This document shows, in pieces, positions 1 to 7,171 of a stretch of 20,185 nucleotides of DNA. A program made the position numbers and the translations under genes. Each line of letters starts with the position of its first letter. The first letter of the stretch is position 1. The DNA comes from Cytophagaceae bacterium (GTDB lineage: Bacteria > Bacteroidota > Bacteroidia > Cytophagales > Flexibacteraceae): assembly GCA_947464365.1 (NCBI GenBank), contig CANHWS010000027.1:1-20185 (forward strand), in the 5' to 3' direction. The notes under the pieces were generated by a model. It saw only the letters and a list, made by a program, of their open reading frames with translations. It had not been told where the DNA came from and searched no databases.

Positions 1-445
1 CATCAACAATAAGCCACTGCCAGTTTATGGCAAGGGCGAAAACGTCCGTGATTGGCTTTATGTTGTTGATCATGCCCGGGCGATCGACATAGTCTATCAC
101 AAAGGCCAAAATGGAGACACCTATAATATTGGTGGGTTTAACGAATGGCGTAACATCGACATCGTCCACCTGCTATGCAAGGTGATGGACGAAAAACTGG
201 TGCGGCTACCCGGCGAAAGTGCACAGCTAATCACTTATGTCACAGATCGTGCAGGGCATGACTTGCGCTATGCGATCGATGCCAACAAAATCATGCATGA
301 GCTAGGTTGGGAGCCTAGCCTCCAGTTCGAAGAAGGGATGAATCTGACGATAGACTGGTACTTAGCAAACAAGGACTGGCTCGACGGCGTTACATCCGGT
401 AGTTACTTATCCTACTACGAACAGCAGTACGGACAACAGGCCTAA
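1..445 (+). CDS. rfbB: dTDP-glucose 4,6-dehydratase, C-terminal part (cut by left edge)
   Basis: The reading frame is open from base 2 (base 1 is the last base of a codon) to a TAA at 443-445, so about 147 codons of the C-terminus are visible. The family converts dTDP-D-glucose to dTDP-4-keto-6-deoxy-glucose in the cytoplasm, the second step of dTDP-rhamnose and other deoxysugar pathways. The visible part starts at the conserved stretch LPVYGKGENVRDWLYVVDHA, where substrate-binding residues of RfbB lie. It then shows YNIGG, and near the end GHDLRYAIDANKIMHELGWEP, the usual closing signature of bacterial RfbB. The Rossmann domain and the TxxxYxxxK catalytic triad lie outside the window. The C-terminal tail is a few residues longer than minimal RfbB and rich in Tyr and Gln. 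Another extended-SDR epimerase is possible but much less likely. The next gene starts 40 nt downstream on the same strand, so co-transcription cannot be excluded. Confidence 0.93.
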   Translation, partial: INNKPLPVYGKGENVRDWLYVVDHARAIDIVYHKGQNGDTYNIGGFNEWRNIDIVHLLCKVMDEKLVRLPGESAQLITYVTDRAGHDLRYAIDANKIMHELGWEPSLQFEEGMNLTIDWYLANKDWLDGVTSGSYLSYYEQQYGQQA

Positions 446-485
446 TACGGTCCTTGCTTTAGCAGACCAGCCAACATCTACTTTT

Positions 486-1784
486 ATGATAGAGTCATCA
501 TCCACCCATAACTCCCCCACAATCTTACCAGGCACTAATCCTGTCGTGATTGTAGGGGCAGGGCCAGGTGGAAGTGTTGCGGCTTTGGCATTGGCGCGAC
601 AAGGCATTAGGTCGGTGGTGGTTGACAAAGCCACTTTCCCCCGTCCGAAGCCATGTGGGGATGTTATCACAAGCCAAACCTTAAGGGTGTTAGAACGTCT
701 GGGCCTTGACCCTAGTAACAACTTGCCGCTTGTCCGGGCGCAGGCAACATGGGGTACTACTTGCATAGCCCCAAACGGCAAAGCTGTCGATGTCAGCTTT
801 AAGCCCCTGCATAAGGAAACCGAGATCCCGAGTTGTTATACTTTGCAGAGGGCAAGTTTTGACAATTACTTAGTCGAGCAACTTCGGGCCAATCCGCTTA
901 TTGAGCTACGGGAAGGTGTGGGTGTCAAGGATGCTCAGCACGTTGACCAACAATGGCAAATCAACATGGCTGACGGCACCAATTTGCCAGACACCAAGCT
1001 TTTATTGCTCGCCTCTGGCTGTAACTCAAGCCTTGCAAGACAGATTAGTAACCAATCTTTACCTGCGATTGCTAAAGAAGACGACCGTCATTTTGGCGTT
1101 GGGCTACGTGGTTACTTTCGAGATAAAGGAGGTTGGCGTCAGGCAGGAATGCCAGAATTCTACATCATGCGCGAGCTGATGCCGGGTGGGCTTTATTTGA
1201 CCCCATTAGCCAATGGCTTGGTCAACGTCAACATGGTGATGCGTCGGGATTATGTCCTGAAAAATGGCATCAATTTGCGGGATCGGTTCTGGGAGGTACT
1301 TGCATCGCACCCTACCCTTTCCAAACGATTTGCTCCTGATACGCTAGAAGGGCAACTGCAAGGAAGCAGCCTGAGTTTTGGTACCATCAAAAGGGGTAAT
1401 GCCGGCAATGGCCTGATGATGATCGGTGATGCGGCAGGTTTAATCGACCTACTGTCAGCCAACGGCATCTGTAATGCCGTCATGAGTGCGGAGATTGCAG
1501 CTGGTGTGGCTGTCCAAGCCATCCAGCATCAGGACTATTCGATGGCATTCCTTGGCAATTATGACAGCCTCCTGGACCAAAAACTGGGCAACGAACTTAA
1601 ACTCGGACGTTTGGTATCTCCGTTTTTGGGCAATGAGCGGCTTTTCGGCCTTTTTGAAGGCGTTCTGAACTTTGTTGCAAGCCGGGTGCAAGGTGGTTCG
1701 GTCTTGAGCCAATTGCTCTACCATCCCGACGTTAGCAAACTACTTAGGTCACCATCGTTCTACAAACAAATGGTCTGGGGATAA
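486..1784 (+). CDS. FAD-dependent oxidoreductase, geranylgeranyl reductase family
   Basis: A 432-residue flavoprotein. An N-terminal dinucleotide-binding motif VIVGAGPGGS (residues 21-30) is followed by an acidic-end strand (VVVDK) and the PCGD element at 56-59 typical of geranylgeranyl-reductase/ChlP-like flavoenzymes. The second FAD motif, MMIGDAAGLID, is at about 311-321. The Arg-containing segment YTLQRASFDNYL (about 118-129) is also characteristic. Members reduce isoprenoid double bonds or act as flavin monooxygenases/hydroxylases on lipids and aromatics; the sequence does not decide between these. The gene converges on a methyltransferase and type III polyketide synthase, with 41 nt between its stop and the methyltransferase stop. 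In Streptomyces srsABC a flavoprotein hydroxylase oxidises a methylated alkylresorcinol to a quinone, so a comparable tailoring role is a reasonable inference. No obvious signal peptide or membrane segment was seen. The first ATG gives a 19-residue N-terminal extension before the FAD motif, so the start is moderately certain. Confidence 0.88.
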   Translation: MIESSSTHNSPTILPGTNPVVIVGAGPGGSVAALALARQGIRSVVVDKATFPRPKPCGDVITSQTLRVLERLGLDPSNNLPLVRAQATWGTTCIAPNGKAVDVSFKPLHKETEIPSCYTLQRASFDNYLVEQLRANPLIELREGVGVKDAQHVDQQWQINMADGTNLPDTKLLLLASGCNSSLARQISNQSLPAIAKEDDRHFGVGLRGYFRDKGGWRQAGMPEFYIMRELMPGGLYLTPLANGLVNVNMVMRRDYVLKNGINLRDRFWEVLASHPTLSKRFAPDTLEGQLQGSSLSFGTIKRGNAGNGLMMIGDAAGLIDLLSANGICNAVMSAEIAAGVAVQAIQHQDYSMAFLGNYDSLLDQKLGNELKLGRLVSPFLGNERLFGLFEGVLNFVASRVQGGSVLSQLLYHPDVSKLLRSPSFYKQMVWG

Positions 1785-1825
1785 TAGTAACCTTTAAATC
1801 ATGTTAGGTCGGACAGGGAGAAGAC

Positions 1826-2536
1826 TCACCTTGCATAGGGATTGCGCCCGACTATCAACCAGCGAAATGCCCAGACCCAAGTGATATCAGCTTGGCCGAC
1901 ATTTGCCTGATTGATCATTTCCTGCAACTCCAGGCGTTTGAAACCTCGAGCAACACTTAACGGAGCATCATGTCGCACCAAGTGTGACCGAGAGAACAGG
2001 CTAGTCAATAGTTTGATACCCCAATAGGCGAACGGATGCCTTTGTAGGTCGTTTATGACCCAGCCTACTTTTTGATACCCGGCCATCACCCATAACAGTC
2101 TTTTCAGGTCATCAGCAAATAGGTGGTGTAGGAACAATGCCGTGATTAGGATATCTGGTTTTTCAACCAAGTCTGGTAAGTCCTGGTAGCTGCCGAGGAC
2201 GTAGGAAATGGGGCCATCGGCTGCGGTTTTGGCACGGGCATAGTCCAGAATAAACGCATTGTTATCAAGGCCAATAAGCTTGACTTTGTACCCATTACTT
2301 TGTGCCCATTGATGAACAATCCGGCACATATCCCCGCCTCCGCAGCCCACATCAACGATGGTATAGGTGCGACTTTTGTCGGTCATCAGCTTTGCCAAAC
2401 CCTTGAGGGTAGTATGGTGGCCACCCAGCCAACGATTGATAACATCGAGCTCAGCCATGTTCTGGTACAAGTCAGTGGCTGATAAGCCAGGCTGATCGAG
2501 TAGCTCTTGATCGGTTGTATTGCGGTAGCGGAGCAT
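1826..2536 (-). CDS. class I SAM-dependent methyltransferase of the type III PKS operon
   Basis: A 236-residue methyltransferase. Motif I is IVDVGCGGGDM (about residues 60-70) and the acidic end of strand 2 is IGLDNN (88-93), which contacts the SAM ribose. A DILITALFLHHL segment (about 128-139) corresponds to motif IV. The hydrophobic C-terminal half (FAYWGIKLLTSLF) suggests a lipid-like substrate or membrane contact. It starts 11 nt after the stop of the type III polyketide synthase on the same strand, so the two are almost certainly co-transcribed. The likely job is O- or C-methylation of the PKS product; this rests on gene order, as in srsAB and related clusters, although SrsB itself belongs to the isoprenylcysteine-type methyltransferase family, not class I. 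No other specific substrate can be read from the sequence. Its 3' end faces the 3' end of the FAD oxidoreductase. Confidence 0.87.
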   Translation of the reverse strand: MLRYRNTTDQELLDQPGLSATDLYQNMAELDVINRWLGGHHTTLKGLAKLMTDKSRTYTIVDVGCGGGDMCRIVHQWAQSNGYKVKLIGLDNNAFILDYARAKTAADGPISYVLGSYQDLPDLVEKPDILITALFLHHLFADDLKRLLWVMAGYQKVGWVINDLQRHPFAYWGIKLLTSLFSRSHLVRHDAPLSVARGFKRLELQEMINQANVGQADITWVWAFRWLIVGRNPYAR

Positions 2537-2547
2537 AGGTAGATGGT

Positions 2548-3651
2548 CTATTGTCGGCCCATTTCATTTCTTGAAAGGGCCAGTTTCATCAGGGTAAGTC
2601 CAGGACCAAAACCCGCTGCTACAATCTGATTATTAGGTTTTTGGTCCTGAGGGTAATCTCGCAATAGAGCCTCAAGCACGAACAAGATCGTCACGCTGGA
2701 CATATTACCAAATTGCTGCATCGTTTGGTAGCTTGCAAATAGGGTATCCTCTTTTACACCTGTGGCAGTCATGACCTCCTCAAGTATCCGCCTACCACCT
2801 GGATGGATAGCGTAGTCATACAAATGGGCGGCGGCAGGGCTAGGCAACACTTGAGTCAATGCCGGGGCCAGCAGCGAGGGCACGTAGGCGCTAAGCTGCA
2901 TCTGGAAATTATTAGGCCCAAGGTGCCAAGCCATGTCCCGCTCACTTGGCACAAAAACAGAGGTCAGGTCGCCCATCTCTAGTGCATCGGGGTCCTGATG
3001 ACTGGCTGCCGAAACCAAACAAGCAGCAGCACCGTCGGCAAAAAGGGCATGAGCAAGAGCCGCATCGGCAGAGTAGTCAGCGCTGTAATGCAATGAGCAT
3101 AACTCTACACCAACGACCAACACATGGGGTAAAGTGGTGGTGGCAAGACCGATGGCAATGTTGCGCGCCAAGTCCAGAGCCGTGAACATGGCATAACAAC
3201 CTACAAAATTGACCGGAAATCGCTTAACTGTCCTTAGCAGACCAAGGTCCTCAATCAGGTCAAACTCAAGGCCAGGGGCATATAGGCCAGTACAGCTAAC
3301 AGTAACAATTGCCCCGATGGTATCACGATCGATGTTACCTAGGGTAATGGTTCGCACGGCAGCTTCTGAGGCCAAGGCCCGGGCCTTTAATCTATAGTCC
3401 TGCATCTTGTCATTGATGCTGGTGTTGAGCCACTGCCTTAATGCGTTGATCTCATAATCTGGTGCCCATTGCTCAAAAGCTGAGTGTCTGGTCTGGATCC
3501 CGGTCCTGCTAAAGAGGTGTCTTAGTCTTCTCGCTTCGTCGTCTTTCAGCTGCCAAAGCTCGATTTGTTGCTCCGCAATTTCAGCCTGCTTGAGGCGAAG
3601 CGGTGGTACTGCCGTTGCAATATGACGGATAAAAACTGCGGGGAGAGACAT
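2548..3651 (-). CDS. type III polyketide synthase (chalcone/stilbene synthase family)
   Basis: A 367-residue thiolase-fold enzyme, close to the usual 350-390. The catalytic triad of the family is intact. The nucleophilic Cys is C152 in NFVGCYAMFTALDLA, the His is H283 in YAIHPGGRRIL, and the Asn is N316 in FGNMSSVTIL. The closing GFGPG loop is at 347-351. Type III PKSs condense malonyl-CoA onto an acyl-CoA starter in the cytoplasm without an acyl carrier protein. Bacterial relatives make alkylresorcinols, alkylpyrones or naphthalene-type aromatics. CTGLYAPGLEFDLIEDLGL ahead of the catalytic Cys matches bacterial type III PKSs better than plant enzymes. Replacement of the CHS gatekeeper region by LCSLHYS is compatible with a roomier pocket for fatty acyl starters (inference). 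It is the first gene of an operon with the methyltransferase 11 nt downstream. A 16-bp perfect inverted repeat begins 8 nt upstream of the ATG. A beta-ketoacyl-ACP synthase III is ruled out by the GFGPG and HPGG signatures. Confidence 0.95.
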   Translation of the reverse strand: MSLPAVFIRHIATAVPPLRLKQAEIAEQQIELWQLKDDEARRLRHLFSRTGIQTRHSAFEQWAPDYEINALRQWLNTSINDKMQDYRLKARALASEAAVRTITLGNIDRDTIGAIVTVSCTGLYAPGLEFDLIEDLGLLRTVKRFPVNFVGCYAMFTALDLARNIAIGLATTTLPHVLVVGVELCSLHYSADYSADAALAHALFADGAAACLVSAASHQDPDALEMGDLTSVFVPSERDMAWHLGPNNFQMQLSAYVPSLLAPALTQVLPSPAAAHLYDYAIHPGGRRILEEVMTATGVKEDTLFASYQTMQQFGNMSSVTILFVLEALLRDYPQDQKPNNQIVAAGFGPGLTLMKLALSRNEMGRQ

Positions 3652-3658
3652 ATAAACG

Positions 3659-3726
3659 CAAGTTAACCCTATTGAAACCTAATCATACCAAATTAGGGTA
3701 GATCAAGGCGCAATAGGGTTAACTTG
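3659..3726. promoter_or_regulatory. 16-bp perfect inverted repeat upstream of the type III PKS
   Basis: CAAGTTAACCCTATTG at 3659-3674 is repeated as its exact reverse complement at 3711-3726, with a 36-nt spacer. The spacer holds a smaller inverted repeat, CCTAAT (3678-3683) and ATTAGG (3692-3697). The hexamer ACCCTA occurs three times in the element: at 3666-3671 on the plus strand, and as TAGGGT at 3694-3699 and 3714-3719. The two long arms are 52 bp apart centre to centre, about five helical turns. The element fills most of the 93-bp gap between the FAH-family gene and the PKS gene and ends 8 nt before the PKS ATG. No T-run follows on either strand, so it is not a standard intrinsic terminator. 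A paired operator, or an mRNA hairpin over the ribosome-binding region, are the two plausible readings. Confidence 0.6.
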
Positions 3727-3744
3727 ACAAGTATTCGGTGATAT

Positions 3745-4605
3745 CTAGGCTGGCTGCCAGGCTTGGGCAACTTGGCGGTTTGTGCCAAGCCCATGGATAG
3801 ATGCCTCAATCACATCCCCAGGTTTGATATAGATCGGCGGGTTGAATCCGAGGCCGACACCAGCAGGGGTGCCAGTACTGATTAGATCCCCAGGTAGCAG
3901 AGTCATGAATTCGCTGAGATAGCTCACTATGTATGGCACATCGAATATCAGGTTACTGGTGTTGCCATCCTGCATGGTTTTGCCATTAACAGTCAGTATT
4001 AGGCGTAAAGAGTTAACATCCGCAATTTCTTCCTTAGTGGCAAGCCAAGGGCCTACGGGAGCAAAGGTGTCGCAGCTTTTGCCTTTGACCCACTGCCCTC
4101 CACGCTCGAGCTGGAAGGCACGCTCGCTATAGTCGGTATGTAGTACATAGCCTGCGACATAATCTAGCGCCTCTTCTTTAGTAATATAGCTTGCTTTACG
4201 ACCAATGACCACACCTAGCTCGACCTCCCAGTCAGTCTTTTCGCTCCCACGTGGTATAACTAAAGCATCATTTGGGCCAACCAAAGCGGTGGTGGACTTG
4301 AAGAAAACGATGGGTTCTTGCGGTACAGCCATATTGCTTTCCCGGGCATGATCCACATAGTTGAGGCCAATGCAGATGATCTTACTGGGGCGACCGATCG
4401 GGCTTCCCAGACGTATGCCTTGATCCAGAATCGGGCAATTATCATGATTGTCTTGCAGCCAGACCGAAAGCCTTTTCAGACCATCATTGTCAAAAAAGGA
4501 CTCAGTGTAGTCCTCGCCAAAGGCCGAGACATCGAGCCAAAGGCCTTCTGTTGTGATAATGCCAGGCTTTTCCTGACCATAGTTTCCAAAGCGAATGAGT
4601 TTCAT
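3745..4605 (-). CDS. fumarylacetoacetate hydrolase family protein
   Basis: A 286-residue FAH-family enzyme that cleaves a C-C bond of, or isomerises, a 2,4-diketo or 2-hydroxydienoate acid using a divalent metal. Visible metal ligands are E127 and E129 in DWEVELGVVIG and D158 in HTDYSER. Other family hallmarks are IICIGLNYVDHA (about 76-87), GKSCDTFAPVGPWL (about 175-188) and STGTPAGVG (243-251). The length and KxxDTFxPxGPWL segment resemble the 2,4-diketo-3-deoxy-L-fuconate hydrolase / ureidoglycolate-lyase-like branch, but the substrate cannot be read from sequence. The frame extends upstream to a TTG at 4662. The ATG at 4603-4605 is preferred because it gives MKLIRFG, the normal family N-terminus, while the extra 19 residues look like leader. 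It lies 93 bp upstream of the type III PKS on the same strand. A link to that pathway is possible, but the intervening inverted repeat may separate transcription. Confidence 0.9.
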   Translation of the reverse strand: MKLIRFGNYGQEKPGIITTEGLWLDVSAFGEDYTESFFDNDGLKRLSVWLQDNHDNCPILDQGIRLGSPIGRPSKIICIGLNYVDHARESNMAVPQEPIVFFKSTTALVGPNDALVIPRGSEKTDWEVELGVVIGRKASYITKEEALDYVAGYVLHTDYSERAFQLERGGQWVKGKSCDTFAPVGPWLATKEEIADVNSLRLILTVNGKTMQDGNTSNLIFDVPYIVSYLSEFMTLLPGDLISTGTPAGVGLGFNPPIYIKPGDVIEASIHGLGTNRQVAQAWQPA

Positions 4606-4939
4606 CTGTCGAGGGTTGGGGCATGTAAGCACATGGCTAAGACCAAGTTGCTGCCTTCGCAAAACAACAAAAAATAACGGATCCTATGACAATTTTGGGC
4701 TATGGTCTCCTCATTTGTTACAGATTTGTAATTTAGTGAGTTTGACTAATTTGCTGCAAGGCGGTGCGAACTAGGGCAATAATTTGTAACTTTGGACTAA
4801 GACTGTGGCACAAAAGTCAGTCCCATGTAATGCAGCATTGGGACATGACGATTAGTTTCGCAGTCGATTTTGGCTGATAGCCTGGCTTGCTTACGCTAGT
4901 CAGGAACCAGCTGAATGGAAGTGCCGAGACCCCCTATCT
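4606..4939. other. divergent intergenic region with candidate promoter elements
   Basis: These 334 bp separate the minus-strand FAH-family gene from the plus-strand LysE-like gene, so promoters for both should lie here. On the plus strand TAACTTTG at 4787-4794 matches the Bacteroidota -7 consensus TAnnTTTG, but no TTTG occurs about 20 nt upstream of it, so only half the promoter is supported. GTCCCA (4820-4825) and TGGGAC (4839-4844) form a 6-bp hairpin. A further imperfect stem, CCTGGCT with AGTCAGG at about 4882-4904, lies in the presumed leader of the LysE-like gene. No coding frame in the region is convincing. Confidence 0.4.
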
Positions 4940-5566
4940 ATGAATGTGATTTTTACCCTTGCTTTAGGATTGCTTTTTGGCGCCCTAGCCTGTTTCCAGT
5001 TTGGCTTGGTCCAACAGCGAATCATCCAGTGTGTGCTTCATGCCAAAGGACTGGGCAGCACAGCGGTTGCCATTGGCGGCAGCATACCAGATTTTTTATT
5101 TGCAGGTGCAGGTCTAATCCTGATAGATGCTGTTTTTAGTGTAGAGCCGGCCTTACTTTACACGTTTAACTTCCTGGTTGCGGCTGTGCTCTTTGGTTTT
5201 GGCATTTATCATCTAGCCCTCCGTCGATACTCGCCCAAGGTTTATGGATCAAGCCCAGGGTCATACGAGTCTATTGGCACCGGCTTTGGACTTGGTCTTT
5301 TCAATGTGGGCCATGTATTCTACTGGCTATTGGTGATGTATTTTCTGCGCAGTTTTGGCTTGCTGGAGCTGAGCCTAAATGCCCAAATAGCATGGTTCGC
5401 AGGCTGCTGGATTGGTGTCTTGACAGGTTACCTGTTCACCTCAAGGTGGGTCTTTAACAAACAAATAGGCCCTGTCATCAGCAGGACCAGTGGGCTAAGT
5501 CGGATCTTTGGCGGCCTACTCATCGTGATGGCTATTATTTTGGGCACCAAACTACTGGACCAGTAA
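4940..5566 (+). CDS. LysE-like multispanning membrane protein
   Basis: A 208-residue, very hydrophobic protein with about six predicted membrane segments: roughly residues 2-20, 38-62, 68-88, 112-137, 146-166 and 188-205. Length, helix layout and the Gly/Asn pattern of the fourth segment (GFGLGLFNVGHVFYWLLVMY) resemble LysE/RhtB-family exporters of amino acids or small metabolites. The usual N-terminal PGP of LysE proteins is not present, since the corresponding stretch reads FGALACFQFGLVQQ. The assignment is therefore by overall fold pattern, and the substrate is unknown. The ATG at 4940 is used because the first membrane helix begins immediately after it. The next gene starts 136 nt downstream on the same strand, with inverted-repeat sequence in the gap. 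An unrelated inner-membrane protein remains possible. Confidence 0.6.
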   Translation: MNVIFTLALGLLFGALACFQFGLVQQRIIQCVLHAKGLGSTAVAIGGSIPDFLFAGAGLILIDAVFSVEPALLYTFNFLVAAVLFGFGIYHLALRRYSPKVYGSSPGSYESIGTGFGLGLFNVGHVFYWLLVMYFLRSFGLLELSLNAQIAWFAGCWIGVLTGYLFTSRWVFNKQIGPVISRTSGLSRIFGGLLIVMAIILGTKLLDQ

Positions 5567-5702
5567 GTCAACAGAAAGTTCTTAATGCCGGTATTTTAGG
5601 ACCTCTGGCTCCAACTTTCAGATTAAGCCAATATTATGAGTATCAGTATATGATAACACTTTGGCAATGACCATGAGGGGTTATGCGGGCTAAGTTTGCA
5701 GG

Positions 5703-6377
5703 ATGAAGACGCCGCTTTTTCGCCAGTTGATTCTATTGTCATGCACCATGACGATGACTATTTTCCTCACAGGCTGCCTAAAAACACGCGAAGTTATCAT
5801 ACCGACTGAGGCACCGCCAGTTGTCATGGGTGATACTATAAGCAAGGGATCCATCTATATTAACGAGGTGAACAACAGGTGGTCTGACGATCTAAACCTA
5901 AGCAATGAGCTAAGCTCCATCATCGCTAGGCGATATGACCCAATTATTGGGTCCGACTGGAAGGATGGCAAAGTCAAGTGGTTTGAGCTCTACAACAATA
6001 CCACCAAACCCATCACCCTTGGCGACCCGCAAAAAGGATACTGGTACCTATCAGACAACTTGGCCACTAAAAATGCATCTCCAATCCAAGTTCAGGTCAC
6101 GATCCCTGCAGGTGGTTTTGCTATTGTGTACTCTTCGGATACTAGTTATAGCGGAGGATCCCAAATCCATGGTAACTTCAATGTTGGCAGGAACAACAGC
6201 CAGCCACGAGATACCCTCGGGATTTATTACCAGAAAAATTTAGGAGCTAGGCTTATTACGGTTGATAGCCTCACCTATGAGGATACTGACAGGGCTACTA
6301 CTTGGAGCCGTATCCCCGATGGGGGGTCAACAATCCTGAAAACACCAGGTACTCCAGGCCAGGCCAATCGTCGATAA
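5703..6377 (+). CDS. lamin-tail-domain lipoprotein
   Basis: A 224-residue predicted lipoprotein. A hydrophobic leader is followed by the lipobox LTGC with the acylated Cys at C25. After a short linker the protein fits a lamin tail domain (LTD). It has IYINEV near the start of the domain, KWFELYNNTTKPITLGD, a YLSDN turn, IPAGGFAIVYSSD, and the closing TPGTPGQANR, which matches the typical SPGxxN end of bacterial LTDs. LTDs are immunoglobulin-like modules found in many secreted Bacteroidota proteins, often next to nuclease or phosphoesterase domains. Here the domain stands alone, so it is probably a binding or structural module anchored in the outer membrane. It is followed after 53 nt by the exported beta-propeller gene and then the porin, which suggests a shared surface role. 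No enzymatic residues were recognised. Confidence 0.82.
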   Translation: MKTPLFRQLILLSCTMTMTIFLTGCLKTREVIIPTEAPPVVMGDTISKGSIYINEVNNRWSDDLNLSNELSSIIARRYDPIIGSDWKDGKVKWFELYNNTTKPITLGDPQKGYWYLSDNLATKNASPIQVQVTIPAGGFAIVYSSDTSYSGGSQIHGNFNVGRNNSQPRDTLGIYYQKNLGARLITVDSLTYEDTDRATTWSRIPDGGSTILKTPGTPGQANRR

Positions 6378-6430
6378 GACACCCCTGTTAGTACTTTATT
6401 TTATCGGCCCATCTACTTTAACCCATACCC

Positions 6431-7171
6431 ATGTTTCGGATAACTATTGGCTTGTTGACTATCCTATGTTGGTTGTCAATCGTTAAAGTGCAGGCCCAAA
6501 AGCCTGTAAGGCTCAAACCTACCAACCAGTTCCACCTAAGTATTCCCGAGCCGAGCGATCTCTGCTTGACACCAGATGGTGCTCACTTTTATGTTGTGAG
6601 TGATAATGGCCTTTTGTTCGAAACCGACCTGAATGGGACAATAACACGCCAAAGCACTTTCTCGGCCTATGATCTGGAAGGTTGCTATGCGGATGCAGAC
6701 AATGTCTATGTTGTAGATGAGCGTACGCGCAAAGTGCACCTGCTGGACCATAAGAACCTCCAGAAACACCACACCTTTGAGGTCCCATACATGGCGAGCC
6801 GAAACAGAGGATATGAAAGCCTTTGTTTCAACCCCGCCAAATCGAGCTTCCTCCTAATTTCAGAAAAAGACCCTAGCACCATTTTCGAGTGCGACGCTAG
6901 CTGGCGTGTCCAGAACGAAACGGACTTTAAAGGCCTCAGTGACATCAGTGCCGCTACCTATTATGATGGCAAACTCTATTTGCTCAGCGACGAGGCGCAC
7001 CAACTTTGGGAACTTGATGCAGTTACTTATAGTCCGACCCGGAAGTTTGAACTCGGCATTATCAATCCTGAAGGAGTCGCATTTGACAAAAGTGGTAATT
7101 TATATGTAATCAGCGACGACCGTGCAATCCTATATCACTTCGGACCACTTCCTAGCCCTACCAAACCTTAA
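6431..7171 (+). CDS. SdiA-regulated/YjiK-type exported beta-propeller protein
   Basis: A 246-residue exported protein. The signal peptide (residues 1-22) ends at VQA before Q23. The mature part is a series of short beta-blade repeats (PSDLCLTPDGAHFYVVSD, AYDLEGCYADADNVYVVDE, GYESLCFNP, LLISEKDP, YYDGKLYLLSDE, NPEGVAFDKSGNLYVISDD). The repeated D/P-E-G and xxVSD/VDE elements match the SdiA-regulated (YjiK-like) propeller family, whose molecular function is not established. A phytase-like or NHL-like propeller is an alternative reading, because both share the EG/VVxD blade pattern. The TAA stop overlaps the ATG of the porin gene by one base (TAATG at 7169-7173), so translational coupling is likely and the two products are probably made in fixed ratio. 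With the leader removed the protein would sit in the periplasm or at the surface. Confidence 0.75.
   Translation: MFRITIGLLTILCWLSIVKVQAQKPVRLKPTNQFHLSIPEPSDLCLTPDGAHFYVVSDNGLLFETDLNGTITRQSTFSAYDLEGCYADADNVYVVDERTRKVHLLDHKNLQKHHTFEVPYMASRNRGYESLCFNPAKSSFLLISEKDPSTIFECDASWRVQNETDFKGLSDISAATYYDGKLYLLSDEAHQLWELDAVTYSPTRKFELGIINPEGVAFDKSGNLYVISDDRAILYHFGPLPSPTKP

Noticed and set aside
407..781. 124-codon minus-strand open frame overlapping rfbB and the FAD oxidoreductase
   Set aside because: It overlaps two real plus-strand genes and contains the reverse reading of the FAD-binding motif.
4318..4677. 119-codon plus-strand open frame opposite the FAH-family gene
   Set aside because: It lies antisense to a well-recognised enzyme, and its translation shows no domain, signal or coding pattern.
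5691..5698. TAAGTTTG, an exact -7 consensus match just before the lipoprotein gene
   Set aside because: It ends only 4 nt before the ATG, so transcription would begin inside the coding region, and no TTTG lies at the right upstream spacing.
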